Origin: Ottowia sp. | GTDB lineage: Bacteria; Pseudomonadota; Gammaproteobacteria; Burkholderiales; Burkholderiaceae_C | DNA length: 31,576 nucleotides | Reading direction: 5' to 3' | Assembly (NCBI GenBank): GCA_023228705.1 | Contig: JALOAS010000028.1 | Coordinates: 1-31,576 of the forward strand | Part shown: positions 13,507 through 21,517 of the stretch, piece by piece | How the letters are laid out: every line of letters begins with the position of its first letter | Position numbering within the stretch: position 1 is the first letter of the stretch | Translations under genes and position numbers: made by a program | Notes under the pieces: model-generated | The model's input: only the letters and a program-made list of their open reading frames with translations | Databases searched by the model: none | Told to the model about the DNA's origin: nothing

Positions 13507-15510
13507 ATGACCGAACCTGACCTGACCGCCCGCCGCGAGGCGATGGTCGACCGCCAGATCCGCGGCCGCGGCATACGTTCGCCTGCCGTGCTTGATGCGA
13601 TGCGGCGTGTTGCGCGCGAGGCATTTGTGCCGGGTCACCTGCGCGACTTTGCCTACGACGACTCGCCCCTGCCGATCGCTGCCGGCCAGACGATCTCGCA
13701 GCCCATGATCGTTGCCATGATGGTCGAGGCACTTGACCTGCAGGGCGGCGAGCGGGTGCTGGACGTGGGTACCGGGTCGGGCTATGCGGCTGCGGTGCTC
13801 GCTTGCATCGCCGGGCAGGTGTATTCCATCGAGCGCATCGACGAGCTGGCGACGCTGGCGCAAGAGACATTGCGGGCCGAGGGGTTTGCCAATGTTGAGG
13901 TGCGCGTTGGCGACGGCTCGCTCGGGTGGCCGGAGGCTGCGCCGTTTGATGCGATCGTCGTGGCGGCGGGCGCGCCGCAGGTGCCCGAAGCGCTGAAACG
14001 GCAGTTGGCCATCGGCGGGCGCCTGGTGTTGCCGGTGGGCTCCGACCAGACCGAGCAGCAACTGCTGCGCGTGACGCGCACCAGCGACGACGAATTCAGG
14101 ACCGAGAATCTTGGCGACGTCCGTTTCGTGCCGCTGGTCGGCGCGGCCGGCTGGACTGCGTCGGATCCACGCCCCAGGCGCCGCTTGGGCCGCCGCTCCG
14201 TGTCCGAGGGCGATCAGCGTCTGGTCAACCGCATGGCCCAGGTCGCTGAGCCCTTCGATTCGGTCGATGAGCTGCCGCTGGAAGCGCTCCTGGCGCGGAT
14301 AGCTGATAGCCGGCTGGTGCTGCTGGGCGAAGCCTCGCATGGCACCTCCGAGTTTTACCGGGCACGGCAACGAATCACGCGTGCGCTCATCGAGGAAAAG
14401 GGCTTTGATTTTGTTGCGATAGAGGGCGACTGGCCGGATGTGGCCCGCATTGACCACTACCTGCGGCATGCCGAGTACCCGCCATCGGAGTGGACCGCCT
14501 TTGCCCACTTCCCGACCTGGATGTGGCGCAATGAAGAGGTGCGCGGATTTGTCGACTGGCTGCGCGCGCACAATGCGGCCCGCAAGCCGGGCGCACGCGT
14601 CGCGTTCCATGGGCTCGATCTCTACAGCCTGGAACAGTCCATTGCGGCTGTGGTGGACTATCTCGACGACGTCGACCCGGCAGCAGCGGCCGTTGCGCGC
14701 GCGCGCTACGAGTGCCTGGCCCCCTTCGAGTCAGATCCGGCCGCCTACGGCCGCAGGGCGCGGCGTGCCGGTTTTGCCAGCTGCGAGGCCGCGGTCGCTG
14801 CCGTGCTCCACGACCTGCAGGCGCGCCAGCATGCGTACGCAGGGCACGATGGCGAGCGCTTTCTGGACGCGGTGCACAACGCGCGCCTGGTGGTCAGCGC
14901 CGAGGCGTACTACCGCTTGATGCACGACGACGCGCACAACTCGTGGAACCTGCGCGACACGCACATGTTCGAGACCCTCGAGGCGCTGCTGGCGCATCAT
15001 GGCGAGGGCAGCCGGGGCGTGGTCTGGGCGCACAACTCGCACATCGGTGATGCGCGGGCAACCAGCATGTCGCGGCGTGGCGAGATCAATATCGGCCAGC
15101 TCTGCCGCGAGCGGTTCGGCGATGCCGCCTACCTGATCGGTTTTGGCACCAACACGGGGACGGTCGCGGCCGCGTCGGACTGGGGTGCGCCGATGCAGGT
15201 CAAGACCCTGCGCCCCGCGCTGCCCGGGAGCTGCGAGCGCCTTTGCCACGAAACAGGACTTGCAGGCTTTTTGCTGCCGCTGGGCCAGGCCGGGGACCCG
15301 GAGGTACGCCAGGGCTTGTCCAAGCCGCGTCTTCAGCGCGCCATCGGGGTCATCTACCGGCCGGACACCGAGCGCGCCAGCCACTATTTCGAGGCAGAGC
15401 TTGCGCGCCAGTTCGACGAGTACATCTGGGTCGACCACAGCCGCGCAGTGACCACGCTCGACAGCCGCGAGCTCGCGGGCATGCCCGATACGTATCCCTT
15501 TGGCTTGTAA
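13507..15510 (+). CDS. Fusion of protein-L-isoaspartate O-methyltransferase and erythromycin esterase domains
   Basis: A 667-residue two-domain protein. The N-terminal 220 residues are a PCMT: MVDRQIRGRGI near 14, the signature AAGQTISQPMIVAMM near 58-72 and the SAM motif VLDVGTGSGY at 84-93, followed by IERIDEL. After a linker with PRPRRRLGRR, residues from about 240 form an erythromycin esterase domain (PF05139): LVLLGEASHGTSEFYRARQ near 270-288 with the conserved Glu and His, FVAIEGDWPDVARIDHYL, FHGLDLYSL and VVWAHNSHIGDAR. The first domain repairs isoaspartyl residues; the second domain hydrolyses macrolide lactones in Ere enzymes, but chromosomal relatives have unknown substrates. No stop or frame change separates the domains. 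It is not evidence of macrolide resistance by itself. Confidence 0.9.
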   Translation: MTEPDLTARREAMVDRQIRGRGIRSPAVLDAMRRVAREAFVPGHLRDFAYDDSPLPIAAGQTISQPMIVAMMVEALDLQGGERVLDVGTGSGYAAAVLACIAGQVYSIERIDELATLAQETLRAEGFANVEVRVGDGSLGWPEAAPFDAIVVAAGAPQVPEALKRQLAIGGRLVLPVGSDQTEQQLLRVTRTSDDEFRTENLGDVRFVPLVGAAGWTASDPRPRRRLGRRSVSEGDQRLVNRMAQVAEPFDSVDELPLEALLARIADSRLVLLGEASHGTSEFYRARQRITRALIEEKGFDFVAIEGDWPDVARIDHYLRHAEYPPSEWTAFAHFPTWMWRNEEVRGFVDWLRAHNAARKPGARVAFHGLDLYSLEQSIAAVVDYLDDVDPAAAAVARARYECLAPFESDPAAYGRRARRAGFASCEAAVAAVLHDLQARQHAYAGHDGERFLDAVHNARLVVSAEAYYRLMHDDAHNSWNLRDTHMFETLEALLAHHGEGSRGVVWAHNSHIGDARATSMSRRGEINIGQLCRERFGDAAYLIGFGTNTGTVAAASDWGAPMQVKTLRPALPGSCERLCHETGLAGFLLPLGQAGDPEVRQGLSKPRLQRAIGVIYRPDTERASHYFEAELARQFDEYIWVDHSRAVTTLDSRELAGMPDTYPFGL

Positions 15511-15521
15511 GCGCCTTGAAA

Positions 15522-15539
15522 GCGCCCGCACAAGGGCGC
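15522..15539. terminator. Hairpin between convergent genes
   Basis: GCGCCC, six-base loop, GGGCGC, located between the esterase fusion and msrQ, which converge. There is no T-run, so if it terminates it is atypical. Confidence 0.35.
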
Positions 15540-15546
15540 CGGGCCA

Positions 15547-16251
15547 TCAGCGCAGCGCACCCACGCGCGCCTGCCTTTTGCGCTGGTAGCTGCGGAGCAC
15601 GCGCTCGAGCAGCAACAAACCGATGATCGCCGCGTAAAACCAGACTTCGGCGTAATTGTGCTTGCCCGAGCGCATCCAGAAGAAATGCAGCAGCGCGAGT
15701 GCGGCCACTGCGTAGACCAGGCGATGCAGCCGCTTCCAGCGGCGCGCGCCCAGACGCCTGATCATTTTGTTGGTCGACGTCAGCGCAAGCGGCAGCAAGG
15801 CAAGCCAGGTGGCAAATCCGGCCAGGATGAACGGGCGCTGCGGAATGTCTGCCGCAATGTCTGCCCAGGCAAACCACATGTCAAACCAGAGATAGGTGAG
15901 CAGGTGCAGGCAGGCGTAGAAGAAGACAAACAGCCCGAGCATGCGCCGGAATCGGGCCAGCTGCGGCGTACCGGTGCGCACGCGCAGCGGCGTGACCGCC
16001 AGCGCCAGGCACAAAAAGCGCAGCGCCCAGATGCCGGTGGCGTGCTGCAGCGCCTCGGCCGGGTTGGCGCCCAGCTGCTGCGTGAACAGCGCCAGCACGA
16101 GCCAGGCAAACGGCAGCAGGCAGGCGGCAAAGAGCAGCGGCTTGGCGACCGGGTGCAGCAGCAGGCGCCGCAAGCCGGTCTTCTTGCGCGAGCGGATGGT
16201 GCCGTGCGCTGGCAGACGGTCAGCCAACGGCATGCCGCCGTCCATCGCCAT
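15547..16251 (-). CDS. msrQ: Methionine sulfoxide reductase heme-binding membrane subunit
   Basis: Inner-membrane b-type cytochrome that passes quinol-derived electrons to MsrP. The start ATG 16251 shares its A with the msrP stop (TGATG), so translation is coupled; the product is 234 residues with about six hydrophobic helices. Ferric-reductase-like features include ATGIWALRFLCLALAVTPLR, then FFYACLHLLTYLWFD and RWKRLHRLVYAVAALALLHF, whose histidines (CLHLL, RLHRL, LLHFF) fit the heme ligands. The frame stays open upstream over msrP but that part is antisense noise. Confidence 0.93.
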   Translation of the reverse strand: MAMDGGMPLADRLPAHGTIRSRKKTGLRRLLLHPVAKPLLFAACLLPFAWLVLALFTQQLGANPAEALQHATGIWALRFLCLALAVTPLRVRTGTPQLARFRRMLGLFVFFYACLHLLTYLWFDMWFAWADIAADIPQRPFILAGFATWLALLPLALTSTNKMIRRLGARRWKRLHRLVYAVAALALLHFFWMRSGKHNYAEVWFYAAIIGLLLLERVLRSYQRKRQARVGALR

Positions 16252-17249
16252 CAGTAGTTCTTGCGCAGGTCCATGCCGGCATAGAGCTGGCCCACCTGCT
16301 CCGCGTAGCCATTGAACGGCAGCGTCTTGCGCTTTTTGGCAAACAGGCCGCCCTCGCCTATGCGGCGTTCGCTGGCCTGGCTCCAGCGCGGGTGCGGCAC
16401 GTCGGGGTTGACGTTGGAGTAAAAGCCATACTCGCGCGGCGCGGCCTTGTTCCAGGCGGTGGCCGGCTGGTCTTCTACAAAGCGGATGCGCACGATGCTC
16501 TTGGCGCTCTTGAACCCGTACTTCCACGGCACGACCACGCGCAGCGGCGCGCCGTTCTGATTGGGCAGCACCTCGCCGTAGAGGCCGAAGGCAAGCAGCG
16601 TGAGCGGGTGCAGCGCCTCGTCCATGCGCAGGCCCTCGGTGTAGGGCCAGTCCAGGATGCGGCTGCTGCGCACGCCGGGCATGGTCTCGGGGTCGGCCAG
16701 CGTGACGAACTGCACGTACTTCGCACTGCCCTGCGGCTGCGAGGCCTTGATGAGCGCAGTCAGCGAATAGCCTATCCACGGGATGACCATGGACCAGCCC
16801 TCCACGCAGCGCAGGCGGTAGATGCGCTCTTCCATGGGTGCCAGCTTGAGCAGGTCTTCCAGCGCCCAGGTGCGCGGCTTGTTGACCAGCCCCTCCACCT
16901 TGACTTCCCAGGGCGATGTCTGCAGCGCGTGCGCGTTGTCAAACGGGTCGGTCTTGCCGGCGCCAAACTCATAGAAGTTGTTGTATTGGGTGACGTGCTC
17001 CCAGGCCGTGAGCGCGTCACGGGCCTGCGCGCCCGCCACCTGCGACGGCTGGCTGGCCAGTGGCGCGAGTTCGCCCGGGGGCGTCACCGTCTGCTCAGAA
17101 GCAAGCGCCGGAAAGGGGCCCGCCAGTGCTGCCGTGCCGGCAGCGGCGGTCCAGCGCAGCCAGTCGCGCCGGCTGGCATGGACATGGCGCGGCGTGACCG
17201 GCTCACCCGGCAGCACAAAACCATTTTTACCGCTTGAATTCATCGCCAT
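16251..17249 (-). CDS. msrP: Periplasmic methionine sulfoxide reductase catalytic subunit
   Basis: Molybdopterin enzyme reducing methionine sulfoxide in oxidised periplasmic proteins. The 332-residue protein starts at 17249, with GGGAG six bases upstream; ATG 17270 has no such site. A Tat signal appears as SRRDWLRW at residues 26-33 followed by a hydrophobic stretch to ALASE. The molybdenum ligand is the cysteine of YRLRCVEGWSMVIPWIGY (about residue 148). WKYGFKSAKSIVRI and EYGFYSNVNPDVPHPRW are standard MsrP sequence. Transcribed ahead of msrQ. Confidence 0.95.
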   Translation of the reverse strand: MAMNSSGKNGFVLPGEPVTPRHVHASRRDWLRWTAAAGTAALAGPFPALASEQTVTPPGELAPLASQPSQVAGAQARDALTAWEHVTQYNNFYEFGAGKTDPFDNAHALQTSPWEVKVEGLVNKPRTWALEDLLKLAPMEERIYRLRCVEGWSMVIPWIGYSLTALIKASQPQGSAKYVQFVTLADPETMPGVRSSRILDWPYTEGLRMDEALHPLTLLAFGLYGEVLPNQNGAPLRVVVPWKYGFKSAKSIVRIRFVEDQPATAWNKAAPREYGFYSNVNPDVPHPRWSQASERRIGEGGLFAKKRKTLPFNGYAEQVGQLYAGMDLRKNY

Positions 17250-17749
17250 GGGGTTCTCCCGGCAACACATGTGGCGACCAGCGCGCGGCCGGCGTGTGTC
17301 GTGCCTTTTTCAAGAATCGGACCAATCAAATGCTCGCGCGGATACGCACCGTCGTTTCGGAGTACAACGCCGGAACCGACTTGCGGCATGCCAGCCCATG
17401 GCCTGTTTCAATGAGCGGACCGGCGTGGCGGACGCCAAAACGGCTTCGGTCACGGGGACACCGAACCGACCGCGCCGGGTCGCCGTTCCGCCTGCGCTGC
17501 CCACAAAGGCGATGCGCTGATTGGCGGGCCACGGGCCACTCCAAGCAGAGCGAAGTGTTGCAGCCCGGGTTCAGCCCGCTCCCGTCGAGCAAGATAGCCG
17601 TGAGACTGCCGAGGCGGCAGAAAGTTCTGCGCGCCGGGGGAAAGATGCGTTGCCTTGGCGTGTGGCCCGTCTCCTGGCGCCGCAGCACCTGCGGGCGTCA
17701 GGGCCTGGCGATCACGCGTGTTCCGGGCCGGACCGCGGGCAAGGAACGC
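17250..17749. other. Intergenic stretch with no recognised content
   Basis: About 500 bases between msrP and the cytochrome gene. Open frames occur on both strands but none has a ribosome binding site, recognisable domain or convincing composition. It should contain the msrPQ promoter near 17250-17330, which I cannot place, and the end of the cytochrome transcript. Confidence 0.5.
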
Positions 17750-18808
17750 TCAGCGCAGGCCAGCGATGTAGTCGGAAACCGCCTCGATCTCGCTTGCGGT
17801 CATGTAGATGGCAATGTCGTGCATGACCACGTTGTTGGCGCGCGAGTTGTCGCCAAAGGTCTTGAGCTGCTTGACCGTGTATTCGGCAAACTGCCCGGCC
17901 AGGCGCGGATATTGCGACGGAATGCCCGCACCATTGGGGCTGTGGCAGCCAGCGCAGGCCGGAATGCTGCGATTGGCCAGGCCACCGCTGTAGATCTTCT
18001 GCCCGGCCTGGGCCAGCTCGGCGTCCTTGGCAAAGCCGGGCTTGGCCTTCTGCCCGCCCAGCCAGGCCGAGATGTTGCGGATATCGGCATCGGACAGGGG
18101 GACAACCATGCCCTGCATGATGGCATCGGTGCGCTTGCCGTCCTTGAAGTCATGCAGTTGCTTGGCGATGTAGGCCGGATGCTGCTGCGCCAGCGTGGGC
18201 TGCGTGGGAACCGTCGAGTTGCCATCTTCACCATGACAGGCGGCGCAGGTGGCCTGGTAAGTTTTCTCGCCTGCGGCCAGATCCACCTTGCCGTCATCGG
18301 CAACTGCAGCGGCAGCGGCAGCGGCAGCGTCGGCCTTGTCATCCGCCGGCTCTTCAGCAGCACCTGCAGCGGCCTGTGGAGCAGCGGGAGCAGCGGGAGC
18401 AGCGGGAGCAGCGGGAGCAGCGGGAGCAGCTGGAGCAGCGGGAGCAGCGGCCTGCGGAGCAGCACCCACGTCCAGCGTCTTGAGCGCCTCGGGATCGGTC
18501 TCGCTGACCATATACAGCACGGCGTCGCGCAGTTCTTCGTCGCTGGCCGATGATGCGCCGCGCGGCGGCATGGCGCCCTTGCCATTGATGGCAATGTGCA
18601 TCATCACGCCCATGCCTTCGGCGATACGCGGGTCCCAGGCAGCCTTGTCGCCCAACTTGGGCGCGCCGGCCACGCCGGATGCATGACAGGCGGCGCAGCT
18701 CTGCTTGTACAGTTCGGCGCCTGCCTCCAGGTCGGGTTCCGGGGCATCGGCAGCAACGGCTGAAACGGCCAGCACAGAGGCAGCAAAAAATGCAAGCAGC
18801 GACTTCAT
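17750..18808 (-). CDS. Triheme cytochrome c: c5-like domain, Ala-Pro linker, c4-like diheme domain
   Basis: Periplasmic electron carrier of 352 residues. A signal peptide, MKSLLAFFAASVLAVSAVAA, is followed by a monoheme domain with CAACH at 38-42 and the methionine-containing GAMPPRG typical of cytochrome c5. Residues about 118-165 form a linker of Ala-Ala-Pro repeats and acidic/Ala-rich sequence. The C-terminal half carries CAACH near 187 and CAGCH near 285 with GMVVPLSDADIRNISAWL, matching diheme cytochrome c4. Three heme sites are therefore expected. The start ATG 18808 has only a weak ribosome binding site. It is divergent from engB. Likely a donor to a terminal oxidase, inferred from the family. 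Confidence 0.88.
   Translation of the reverse strand: MKSLLAFFAASVLAVSAVAADAPEPDLEAGAELYKQSCAACHASGVAGAPKLGDKAAWDPRIAEGMGVMMHIAINGKGAMPPRGASSASDEELRDAVLYMVSETDPEALKTLDVGAAPQAAAPAAPAAPAAPAAPAAPAAPAAPQAAAGAAEEPADDKADAAAAAAAAVADDGKVDLAAGEKTYQATCAACHGEDGNSTVPTQPTLAQQHPAYIAKQLHDFKDGKRTDAIMQGMVVPLSDADIRNISAWLGGQKAKPGFAKDAELAQAGQKIYSGGLANRSIPACAGCHSPNGAGIPSQYPRLAGQFAEYTVKQLKTFGDNSRANNVVMHDIAIYMTASEIEAVSDYIAGLR
18377..18448. repeat. Eight tandem 9-bp units in the cytochrome linker
   Basis: GGGAGCAGC-type units in direct succession, with two TGGAGCAGC variants, encode Ala-Ala-Pro on the minus strand. A 9-bp in-frame unit means copy number can change by slippage without a frameshift, altering only linker length. 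Confidence 0.85.
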
Positions 18809-19010
18809 GGGAGTGCGTCTTCTAAAAAAAGCGCGCCGGGCGGCGCCAAACGGGTGCATTCTACAATGCCCCCTGGCAACGGCGGCGGCCTGCCGCAGAC
18901 GTGGCAGACAAGCGACAGGTGCCGGTGAACCGCGGCCCGGCGCGCCGCAGATGCCAGTGCCAGCGGGGCCGCAGCCGCTTGCGCTCCCGCCTTGTCCACC
19001 GGATCCTGAT

Positions 19011-19697
19011 GTGTCAACCACCTCCCCTTCCCGCAACCCGCAGCACGGCGACGCCGAGCGCCAGGCGCTGGGCTGGCTGCACACGGCGCGGTTCCTGACC
19101 ACCGCGAGCCAGCTGGACCAGCTCCCCGATCCTGGCGTGCCGGAAATTGCCTTTGTCGGCCGCTCCAACGCCGGCAAGTCCACCGCGATCAACACGCTGA
19201 CGCAGCAAACCCGGCTGGCGTTTGCCTCGCGCACGCCGGGCCGCACGCAGCACATCAACCTGTTTGCGCTGGGTCGCGCCGGGGCCACGGATACGGTCTT
19301 TGCCGACCTGCCCGGCTATGGCTATGCTGCCGTGCCGCGGGCCGACAAGGAGCGCTGGCAGCGCGTGATGGCCAGCTATCTGGTGCAGCGCGCGCAGTTG
19401 GCGGCGGTGGTCTTGCTCTGCGACGCCCGGCGCGGGCTGCACGCGCTGGACGACGTCCTGCTTGAGTTGATCCGCCCGCGCGTCGAGGCAGGCATGCCGT
19501 TCCTGCTGCTGCTGACCAAGGCGGACAAGCTGAACCGGGCCGAGCAGAACAAGGCGCTGTCCATTGCCAGGCTGCAGGTGGGCGGTGGCCAGGCGCTGCT
19601 GTTTTCCGCGCCCAGGCGCCAGGGTGTGGCCGAAGCGGCGCGCTGGCTGTACGAAGTGGCCACTGCGGCGGGCCAGCCAGTGTCGGCAGCCGACTGA
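19011..19697 (+). CDS. engB: Ribosome biogenesis GTP-binding protein
   Basis: YihA/YsxC GTPase needed for 50S subunit assembly. The G1 loop GRSNAGKST is at residues 50-58, G3 is DLPGYGYAAV, G4 is TKAD and G5 lies in LFSAPRR. Start GTG 19011 gives 228 residues, the usual length, beginning MSTTSPSRNP; ATG 18951 would add 20 Pro-rich residues. ARFLTTASQLDQLP before G1 is typical of the family. Divergent from the cytochrome gene, an arrangement I recognise from Burkholderiales. Confidence 0.93.
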   Translation: MSTTSPSRNPQHGDAERQALGWLHTARFLTTASQLDQLPDPGVPEIAFVGRSNAGKSTAINTLTQQTRLAFASRTPGRTQHINLFALGRAGATDTVFADLPGYGYAAVPRADKERWQRVMASYLVQRAQLAAVVLLCDARRGLHALDDVLLELIRPRVEAGMPFLLLLTKADKLNRAEQNKALSIARLQVGGGQALLFSAPRRQGVAEAARWLYEVATAAGQPVSAAD

Positions 19698-19752
19698 GCT
19701 GGAGTTTGTTGGGCCTCGGGTCATCCGCCGGCGCCACCATCCGGGCGGCTGC

Positions 19753-19788
19753 CCCTGCCGCAGGGCCATGCCGGCCGGCGCCGGCCGG
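19753..19788. terminator. GC-rich hairpins between convergent engB and TetR gene
   Basis: CCCTG-CCG-CAGGG (19753-19765) is followed by an 18-base perfect palindrome, CCGGCCGGCGCCGGCCGG (19771-19788). Their position in the 98-base convergent gap suggests a bidirectional transcript end, although no T-run is present. Confidence 0.45.
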
Positions 19789-19795
19789 GGCGCAA

Positions 19796-20530
19796 TCAGC
19801 GCTTGCCCGTGGCGCCGGCGATCCGCGCCGCCTGGCTGGCCGCGTCCGGCGCTGCCACCTGCTCCTGCTGGGCCGCCAGCAGGCCGCCCAGCAGGAGATC
19901 AATGGTCTGGTTGGCGATCTGCTCGCTTGTGTTGGGCCCGTCGGGCCGGTACCAGCGCCCGATCCAGCTCAGCGCGCCTGCGATGGCAAACGCCGTGATC
20001 CGCGGGTCGCACGGCGCCAGGAACCCGTCCTGGACGCCCCGGATCACCAGCCCGCGAAAGGCTTGGTCTATGTCCGACTTGACCTGCCTGAGCTTCTTGC
20101 GGCTGGCTGCCGGGAGATCCTGGTCACCAATGCGGATCAGGCACATGCCAAACGGCTGCATCACGATGTCCGCGTAGACCTGCATGCAGGCACGCAGCTG
20201 CTCCAGCGAGTTGCCGCCCGCTGCCCGCGTCTGCTCTATGCCCTGCAGCATGCGGTCCAGCCCCTTGCGCACGCAACCCATGAGGATGTCGTCCTTGCTC
20301 TTGAAATAATAATAAAGCGTGGGCTTGGTGACGTGCAGCCGTGCCGCGATTTCATCCAGCGACGTGGCGTGGTAGCCCTGATGGTTGAACAGGTCTGCGG
20401 CAACGAACAGCACGGCGTTGCGCTTTTCCTCATGCTCGCCGCCGCGGCTGCGCGAGCGTGTCCAGGGTGACGATGGAACTTGCACTGCGGCACGCGTGGC
20501 ACGGGCTGAGGTGTTTTTCTTGGCTGTCAT
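19796..20530 (-). CDS. TetR/AcrR family transcriptional regulator
   Basis: A 244-residue repressor-type protein. A basic N-terminal tail of about 33 residues precedes the domain EKRNAVLFVAADLFNHQGYH, and the helix-turn-helix IAARLHVTKPTLYYYFKSKD lies near 60-80. The C-terminal ligand domain (QPFGMCLIRIGDQDLP, then GALSWIGRWYRPDG) resembles regulators of fatty-acid or aromatic-acid CoA pathways. It is divergent from the liv operon with 138 bases between the two starts, so it probably controls that operon and itself, with an acyl-CoA or the free acid as a possible inducer. The specific ligand is an inference. Confidence 0.88.
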   Translation of the reverse strand: MTAKKNTSARATRAAVQVPSSPWTRSRSRGGEHEEKRNAVLFVAADLFNHQGYHATSLDEIAARLHVTKPTLYYYFKSKDDILMGCVRKGLDRMLQGIEQTRAAGGNSLEQLRACMQVYADIVMQPFGMCLIRIGDQDLPAASRKKLRQVKSDIDQAFRGLVIRGVQDGFLAPCDPRITAFAIAGALSWIGRWYRPDGPNTSEQIANQTIDLLLGGLLAAQQEQVAAPDAASQAARIAGATGKR

Positions 20531-20589
20531 GAAAACACAGGGTAAACCCCGATACCAAAAGCAGCTCGGAACATCAACAATCTACTCCG

Positions 20590-20615
20590 CAGTAACCACC
20601 TTACGCGACAGTAAC
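20590..20615. promoter_or_regulatory. Candidate TetR operator in the divergent regulator/liv intergenic region
   Basis: CAGTAAC occurs at 20590-20596 and 20609-20615. Two overlapping dyads result: GTAACCACCTTAC and TTACGCGACAGTAA. A GGCAGG-AAG-CCTGCC hairpin at 20625-20639 follows, before livG. The position suits a repressor site; binding is untested. Confidence 0.4.
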
Positions 20616-20668
20616 ACAAAACCCGGCAGGAAGCCTGCCACCAGCTGGCGTTGCCCGACAAGCCTCGC

Positions 20669-21517
20669 ATGACCGCAAACCGTACCGAGCCTACAACGCC
20701 CCTGCTGCAGATCCGGGGAATCAACCTCTCGTTTGGCGGCATCCGCGCGCTGACCGACGTGGGCTTTGACGTGCAGGCCGGGTCCATCACCGCCGTGATC
20801 GGCCCCAACGGCGCCGGAAAAACATCGCTGTTCAACACGCTGTCGGGGTTTTACCGGCCCGACAGCGGCAGCGTCCAGTTCAAGGGGCAGGACATCACCC
20901 GCACGCCAGCGCCGCGGCGCGCCCGGATGGGGCTGGGGCGCAGCTTCCAGAACATTGCGCTGTTTCGCGGCCTGACGGTGCTGGACAACATCAAGCTGGG
21001 GCGCCATGCACACCTGAAGACGCACGTGCTGGATGCGCTGCTGTACCTGGGCCGCGCGCGGCGTGAAGAAGCCGCTCTGCGGCGCGACATAGAAGAAAAC
21101 ATCATTGATTTCCTGGAGATAGACCACATCCGCCACGCGCCGGTGTCGGCGTTGCCGTACGGGCTGCAGAAGCGGGTGGAAATGGCACGCGCGCTGGCCA
21201 TGCAGCCCAGCGTGCTGATGCTGGACGAGCCGGTGGCCGGCATGAACCGAGAGGAAACCGAAGACATGGCGCGGTTCATCCTGGACGTGCGCTCCGAATG
21301 GGGCGTGACGGTGCTCATGGTCGAGCACGACATGGGCATGGTCATGGACCTCTCCGACCATGTGGTGGTGCTCAATTTTGGACAGGTTATTGCCCAGGGC
21401 ACGCCCCAAAGCGTGCAAAACGATCCGGAAGTCAGCCGTGCCTACCTCGGCTCCGGCGACGTCCGCGAGCTGCGCGCCAGGCTGCAGGCGGCCGCGACGG
21501 TGCGCAGGGCCGCATGA
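20669..21517 (+). CDS. livG: Branched-chain-amino-acid-type ABC transporter ATPase
   Basis: LivG-type cytoplasmic ATPase, 282 residues from ATG 20669 (an upstream TTG at 20651 is unlikely). Walker A GPNGAGKT lies near residues 45-52, FQNIALFRGLTVLDNI follows, the signature region is SALPYGLQKRVEMARAL (degenerate LSGGQ, usual for LivG) and Walker B is VLMLDEPVAGMN. The ending AYLGSGDVRELRARL is longer than in E. coli LivG. First gene of a six-gene operon; it overlaps the next start by four bases. Confidence 0.9.
   Translation: MTANRTEPTTPLLQIRGINLSFGGIRALTDVGFDVQAGSITAVIGPNGAGKTSLFNTLSGFYRPDSGSVQFKGQDITRTPAPRRARMGLGRSFQNIALFRGLTVLDNIKLGRHAHLKTHVLDALLYLGRARREEAALRRDIEENIIDFLEIDHIRHAPVSALPYGLQKRVEMARALAMQPSVLMLDEPVAGMNREETEDMARFILDVRSEWGVTVLMVEHDMGMVMDLSDHVVVLNFGQVIAQGTPQSVQNDPEVSRAYLGSGDVRELRARLQAAATVRRAA

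Noticed and set aside
12937..14610. A 557-codon minus-strand frame under the methyltransferase/esterase fusion
   Set aside because: No recognisable domain and opposite to a gene with clear motifs.
17326..17688. A 120-codon minus-strand frame between msrP and the cytochrome gene
   Set aside because: No ribosome binding site, no domain and an irregular composition rich in Arg, Pro and Cys.
18377..18448. Tandem repeat as a possible CRISPR array
   Set aside because: Units are 9 bp with no spacers and code for Ala-Ala-Pro.
17234..18553. A 439-codon plus-strand frame ending in Ser-Gly-rich repeats
   Set aside because: It is the antisense of the cytochrome linker repeats plus intergenic sequence; the heme motifs lie on the other strand.
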